Source: Ensifer sp. LC163 (GTDB lineage Bacteria; Pseudomonadota; Alphaproteobacteria; Rhizobiales; Rhizobiaceae). Taken from it: a stretch of DNA of 64,000 bases. Positions 61,965-64,000 of this stretch are shown in pieces (positions within the stretch are counted from its first letter, which is position 1; each line of letters opens with the position of its first letter). Under the pieces are notes generated by a model. It saw nothing but the letters and a program-made list of their open reading frames with translations, made no database searches and was not told the DNA's origin. Made by a program: the position numbers and the translations under genes. Where the stretch lies: positions 248,001 through 312,000 of the forward strand of contig NZ_MBSS01000034.1 of assembly GCF_001695855.1 (NCBI RefSeq), in the 5' to 3' direction.

Positions 61965-62821
61965 GCAATGACAGAAGCGAACACGGCGCAGGCCGGGTCG
62001 GGCAGGTGAAGGAAGTCACCAGCCTCACCAATCCGATCATCAAGGACATCAAGTTGCTGGCGCAGAAGAAGCACCGCGACGAGACACGGTCCTTCATGGC
62101 CGAAGGCTTGAAGCTGGTGATCGATGCGCTCGATCTCGGCTGGAAGATCAAGACGCTGATCTACGCCAAGGCAGCCAAGGGCAAGCCGCATGTGGAGCAG
62201 GTGGCGGCAAAGACCTTTGCCCGCGGCGGACTGGTGCTGGAAGTCAGCGAAAAGGTGCTTTCGACGATCACCCGGCGAGATAATCCGCAGATGGTCGTCG
62301 GCATCTTCGAACAGCGCTATCGGGCGCTGAAGGAGATCCGCCCGCAGCTCGGCGAGACCTATGTGGCGCTCGATCGCGTGCGCGATCCGGGCAATCTCGG
62401 CACGATCATCCGCACGGCTGACGCGGCCGGTGCCTCCGGCATCATTCTCGTCGGCGAAACCACGGATCCGTTCTCGCTCGAGACGGTGCGTGCGACCATG
62501 GGTTCGGTTTTCGCCATGCCGGTCGTGCGCGCCAGCGCCGACGATTTCGTCAAATGGCAGAAGCAGGCCGGCGTCAAGGTCGTGGCCACGCATCTGGCCG
62601 GTTCGGTCGACTACCGGACGATCGACTACAAGTCGAAGCCGGTCGTGCTTCTGATGGGTAACGAGCAGGCCGGCCTTCCCGAAGAGCTTGCCCGTGAAGC
62701 CGGAGCGCTTGCCCGCATTCCGCAGGCAGGCCGCGCCGATTCCCTCAATCTGGCGATCGCCACCGGCATCATGCTGTTTGAGGCGCGACGCCATCTGCTG
62801 GCGCTGGATGCCGGCGCATGA
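61961..62821 (+). CDS. TrmH/SpoU family RNA 2'-O-methyltransferase
   Basis: The 286-residue protein has an N-terminal substrate domain ([20 protein letters not shown]) and a SPOUT knot with the three motifs [31 protein letters not shown] and [17 protein letters not shown]. It probably methylates rRNA or tRNA; the exact nucleotide is unknown. Its ATG overlaps the upstream stop, and its stop overlaps the lspA start, both as ATGA. Confidence 0.92.
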   Translation: MSNDRSEHGAGRVGQVKEVTSLTNPIIKDIKLLAQKKHRDETRSFMAEGLKLVIDALDLGWKIKTLIYAKAAKGKPHVEQVAAKTFARGGLVLEVSEKVLSTITRRDNPQMVVGIFEQRYRALKEIRPQLGETYVALDRVRDPGNLGTIIRTADAAGASGIILVGETTDPFSLETVRATMGSVFAMPVVRASADDFVKWQKQAGVKVVATHLAGSVDYRTIDYKSKPVVLLMGNEQAGLPEELAREAGALARIPQAGRADSLNLAIATGIMLFEARRHLLALDAGA

Positions 62822-63309
62822 CCGAAAAGCAGGTGTTGTTTTCCCGGCCGCTGCCGATCGCGGTGTTCATCGTCCTCGCGCTCGCCGCCGACCAACTGAT
62901 CAAGTACCTGGTCGAAGCCTATCTACCGTTCAATGAAGCGGTTGCTGTCGTGCCGATGCTGGCGCTCTACCGCACCTATAATTACGGCGTTGCCTTCTCG
63001 ATGCTGTCGGGCATGGAAGGCTGGTTCATCGTCGGCATGCGCCTTGTCGTCGTTGCCTTCGTTCTGTGGCTATGGCGGCGTACGCCGAAGGACAGGTTCT
63101 TCGCGCATTTCGGCTATGCCTTGATCATAGCCGGCGCGCTCGGCAACCTCGTCGACCGGCTGATCTTCGGTTACGTCATCGACTACATCCTCTTCCATAC
63201 GCAGACGTGGTCCTTCGCCGTCTTCAACCTGGCCGACAGTTTCATCACCGTTGGCGCCGGCGCGATAATTCTCGACGAGCTTTTGCAGGCGAAAAAGGCC
63301 GACGCTTAA
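62818..63309 (+). CDS. lspA: lipoprotein signal peptidase LspA
   Basis: The 163-residue aspartic peptidase of the inner membrane cleaves prolipoproteins. It has four membrane helices, [22 protein letters not shown], and the two catalytic Asp in [10 protein letters not shown] and [11 protein letters not shown]. It is translationally coupled to the TrmH-type gene. The PAS protein gene follows 57 bp downstream. Confidence 0.96.
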   Translation: MTEKQVLFSRPLPIAVFIVLALAADQLIKYLVEAYLPFNEAVAVVPMLALYRTYNYGVAFSMLSGMEGWFIVGMRLVVVAFVLWLWRRTPKDRFFAHFGYALIIAGALGNLVDRLIFGYVIDYILFHTQTWSFAVFNLADSFITVGAGAIILDELLQAKKADA

Positions 63310-63365
63310 GATTTTATCGATGCGCTGAAGCCATTCGGAACGCTTGCCATGTTAGCCCGGATGGC

Positions 63366-64000
63366 ATGAGCGAGCCGTCACGATTGCTAGAGCAGATCGA
63401 ATCCGGTTTCGGTGCGGGAGCCCGAGCCAGTGGTGCGATACCTGTCGCCGGCATGGCGGATGGCACAACGGCGATGTCGAAGCCCGCGGTGTCGGCATAC
63501 TCCTTGCGCCGCCTGTCGCTGGCATCTCTCGGCGTAATCGCCTCCGGCCTCGTGCTTGCGCTCGGTATTGCCGCCGGTCTCTACCTGTTTTCCGCGGCGG
63601 TTGCGGCGGCCGGCCTTGCGGGCGTGCTGCTCCTGATTGCCGATGGCATCAGGGCGGTCGACGGCGACAGGCTGAGCGTGGAAGCCAGGCAGGACGGCGA
63701 CTGGGATCGCCTGGAAACCTCGACCCTGCTTTCGACCATTCATGATGCGCTCGGAGACCTTGCGATCATGCGTGGCATGGATGGCAAGATTGTCCATGCC
63801 AATGCGGCCTTTCATCGGGCCTGCGGCCTCGACGATGCCAGGGGGCTCACCTGCGCCGCCATCGGCCTGAACTTTGAGCCGAAGATCGAACCCAATCACT
63901 ACCTCGTGCGGATCACCGCGCCCGAGGGCCTCCGCCTCTACGATTGGCACGACGTCATCGCCCGGGATCCGGCCAGCGGACGACTGATGCGCCACAGCAT
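63366..64000 (+). CDS. PAS-domain sensor protein, probable histidine kinase (3' end outside window)
   Basis: The frame from ATG 63366 stays open to the right edge (211 codons). Two hydrophobic segments at residues about 52-72 and 74-92 (VIASGLVLALGIAAGLYLFS, VAAAGLAGVLLLIADG) are followed by a PAS-like region (LSTIHDALGDLAIMRGMDGK, IVHANAAFHRACGL). Rhizobial hybrid histidine kinases have this layout, but the kinase domain lies beyond the window and is inferred. It is 57 bp downstream of lspA, so co-transcription is possible. Confidence 0.75.
   Translation, partial: MSEPSRLLEQIESGFGAGARASGAIPVAGMADGTTAMSKPAVSAYSLRRLSLASLGVIASGLVLALGIAAGLYLFSAAVAAAGLAGVLLLIADGIRAVDGDRLSVEARQDGDWDRLETSTLLSTIHDALGDLAIMRGMDGKIVHANAAFHRACGLDDARGLTCAAIGLNFEPKIEPNHYLVRITAPEGLRLYDWHDVIARDPASGRLMRHS

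Noticed and set aside
1-64000. tRNA, rRNA, CRISPR arrays or complete insertion sequences
   Set aside because: No cloverleaf with a TTCGA-type T-loop, no regular direct-repeat/spacer array, and no transposase-like protein was seen on either strand by eye; a tRNAscan or Rfam run would be decisive.

Overview
The window is high-GC, densely packed chromosomal DNA of a Rhizobiaceae alphaproteobacterium, most probably Ensifer/Sinorhizobium. The order iolY-iolR-iolC-iolD-iolE-iolB matches the inositol operon described in S. meliloti. The blocks ubiB-ubiE / mutM-enoyl-CoA hydratase-rpsT-dnaA, rph-rdgB-hemW / hrcA-grpE and lptC-lptA-lptB-rpoN-hpf-ptsN are typical rhizobial housekeeping neighbourhoods. 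One promoter fits the rhizobial CTTGAC-N17-CTATAT pattern in 11 of 12 bases. No rRNA, tRNA, CRISPR array, prophage or intact insertion sequence was seen.

Layout. 0-8.5 kb: a DMT exporter divergent from an Lrp regulator, dut, prfC, a second DMT exporter followed by a B3/B4 editing-domain protein, an AraC regulator, a putative Zn-protease and a GFA protein. 8.6-17.1 kb: the inositol catabolic operon on the minus strand. IolC is fused to a C-terminal aldolase-like domain, and three matching operator-like palindromes lie upstream of iolY, iolR and iolC. 17.2-19.5 kb: a class II glutamine amidotransferase and coaBC. 19.5-29.8 kb: an accessory-looking block with two tiny genes, an ABC-F ATPase, CDF and MFS transporters, a deaminase, an ankyrin protein, an HbpS-like secreted protein divergent from a LysR regulator, an SDR with altered catalytic residues, a small Tyr/Gly-rich exported protein and a YhhY-like acetyltransferase. 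29.9-37.2 kb: ubiquinone genes, mutM, an enoyl-CoA hydratase, rpsT and dnaA, the last two separated by a 0.9 kb non-coding region. 37.2-44.1 kb: a LysR/DMT pair, then a compact operon encoding a DGPF protein, an ECF42-type sigma factor and four small-domain proteins of unknown joint role, followed by a GST. 44.1-49.5 kb: hemW, rdgB, a VOC gene and rph opposite hrcA and grpE. 49.5-52.5 kb: an SDR/FAD-oxidase pair and a LuxR-type regulator. 52.5-57.8 kb: ptsN, hpf, rpoN, lptB, lptA and lptC. 58-64 kb: sppA, ihfB, a LapA protein, a CoxG-like protein, two RNA methyltransferases, lspA and the start of a PAS sensor protein.

Three families of short palindromic intergenic repeats are scattered through the window. 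Two have a twin-palindrome form and a length of about 100-110 bp that recall the RIME elements of Rhizobiaceae, and one copy is inserted inside a copy of the other family. The most intriguing non-coding region lies upstream of dnaA. It has five GANTC (CcrM) sites in 128 bp, a CtrA-like site, and five copies of GATGAGG in the probable long leader. The most intriguing coding region is the ECF42/DGPF operon.
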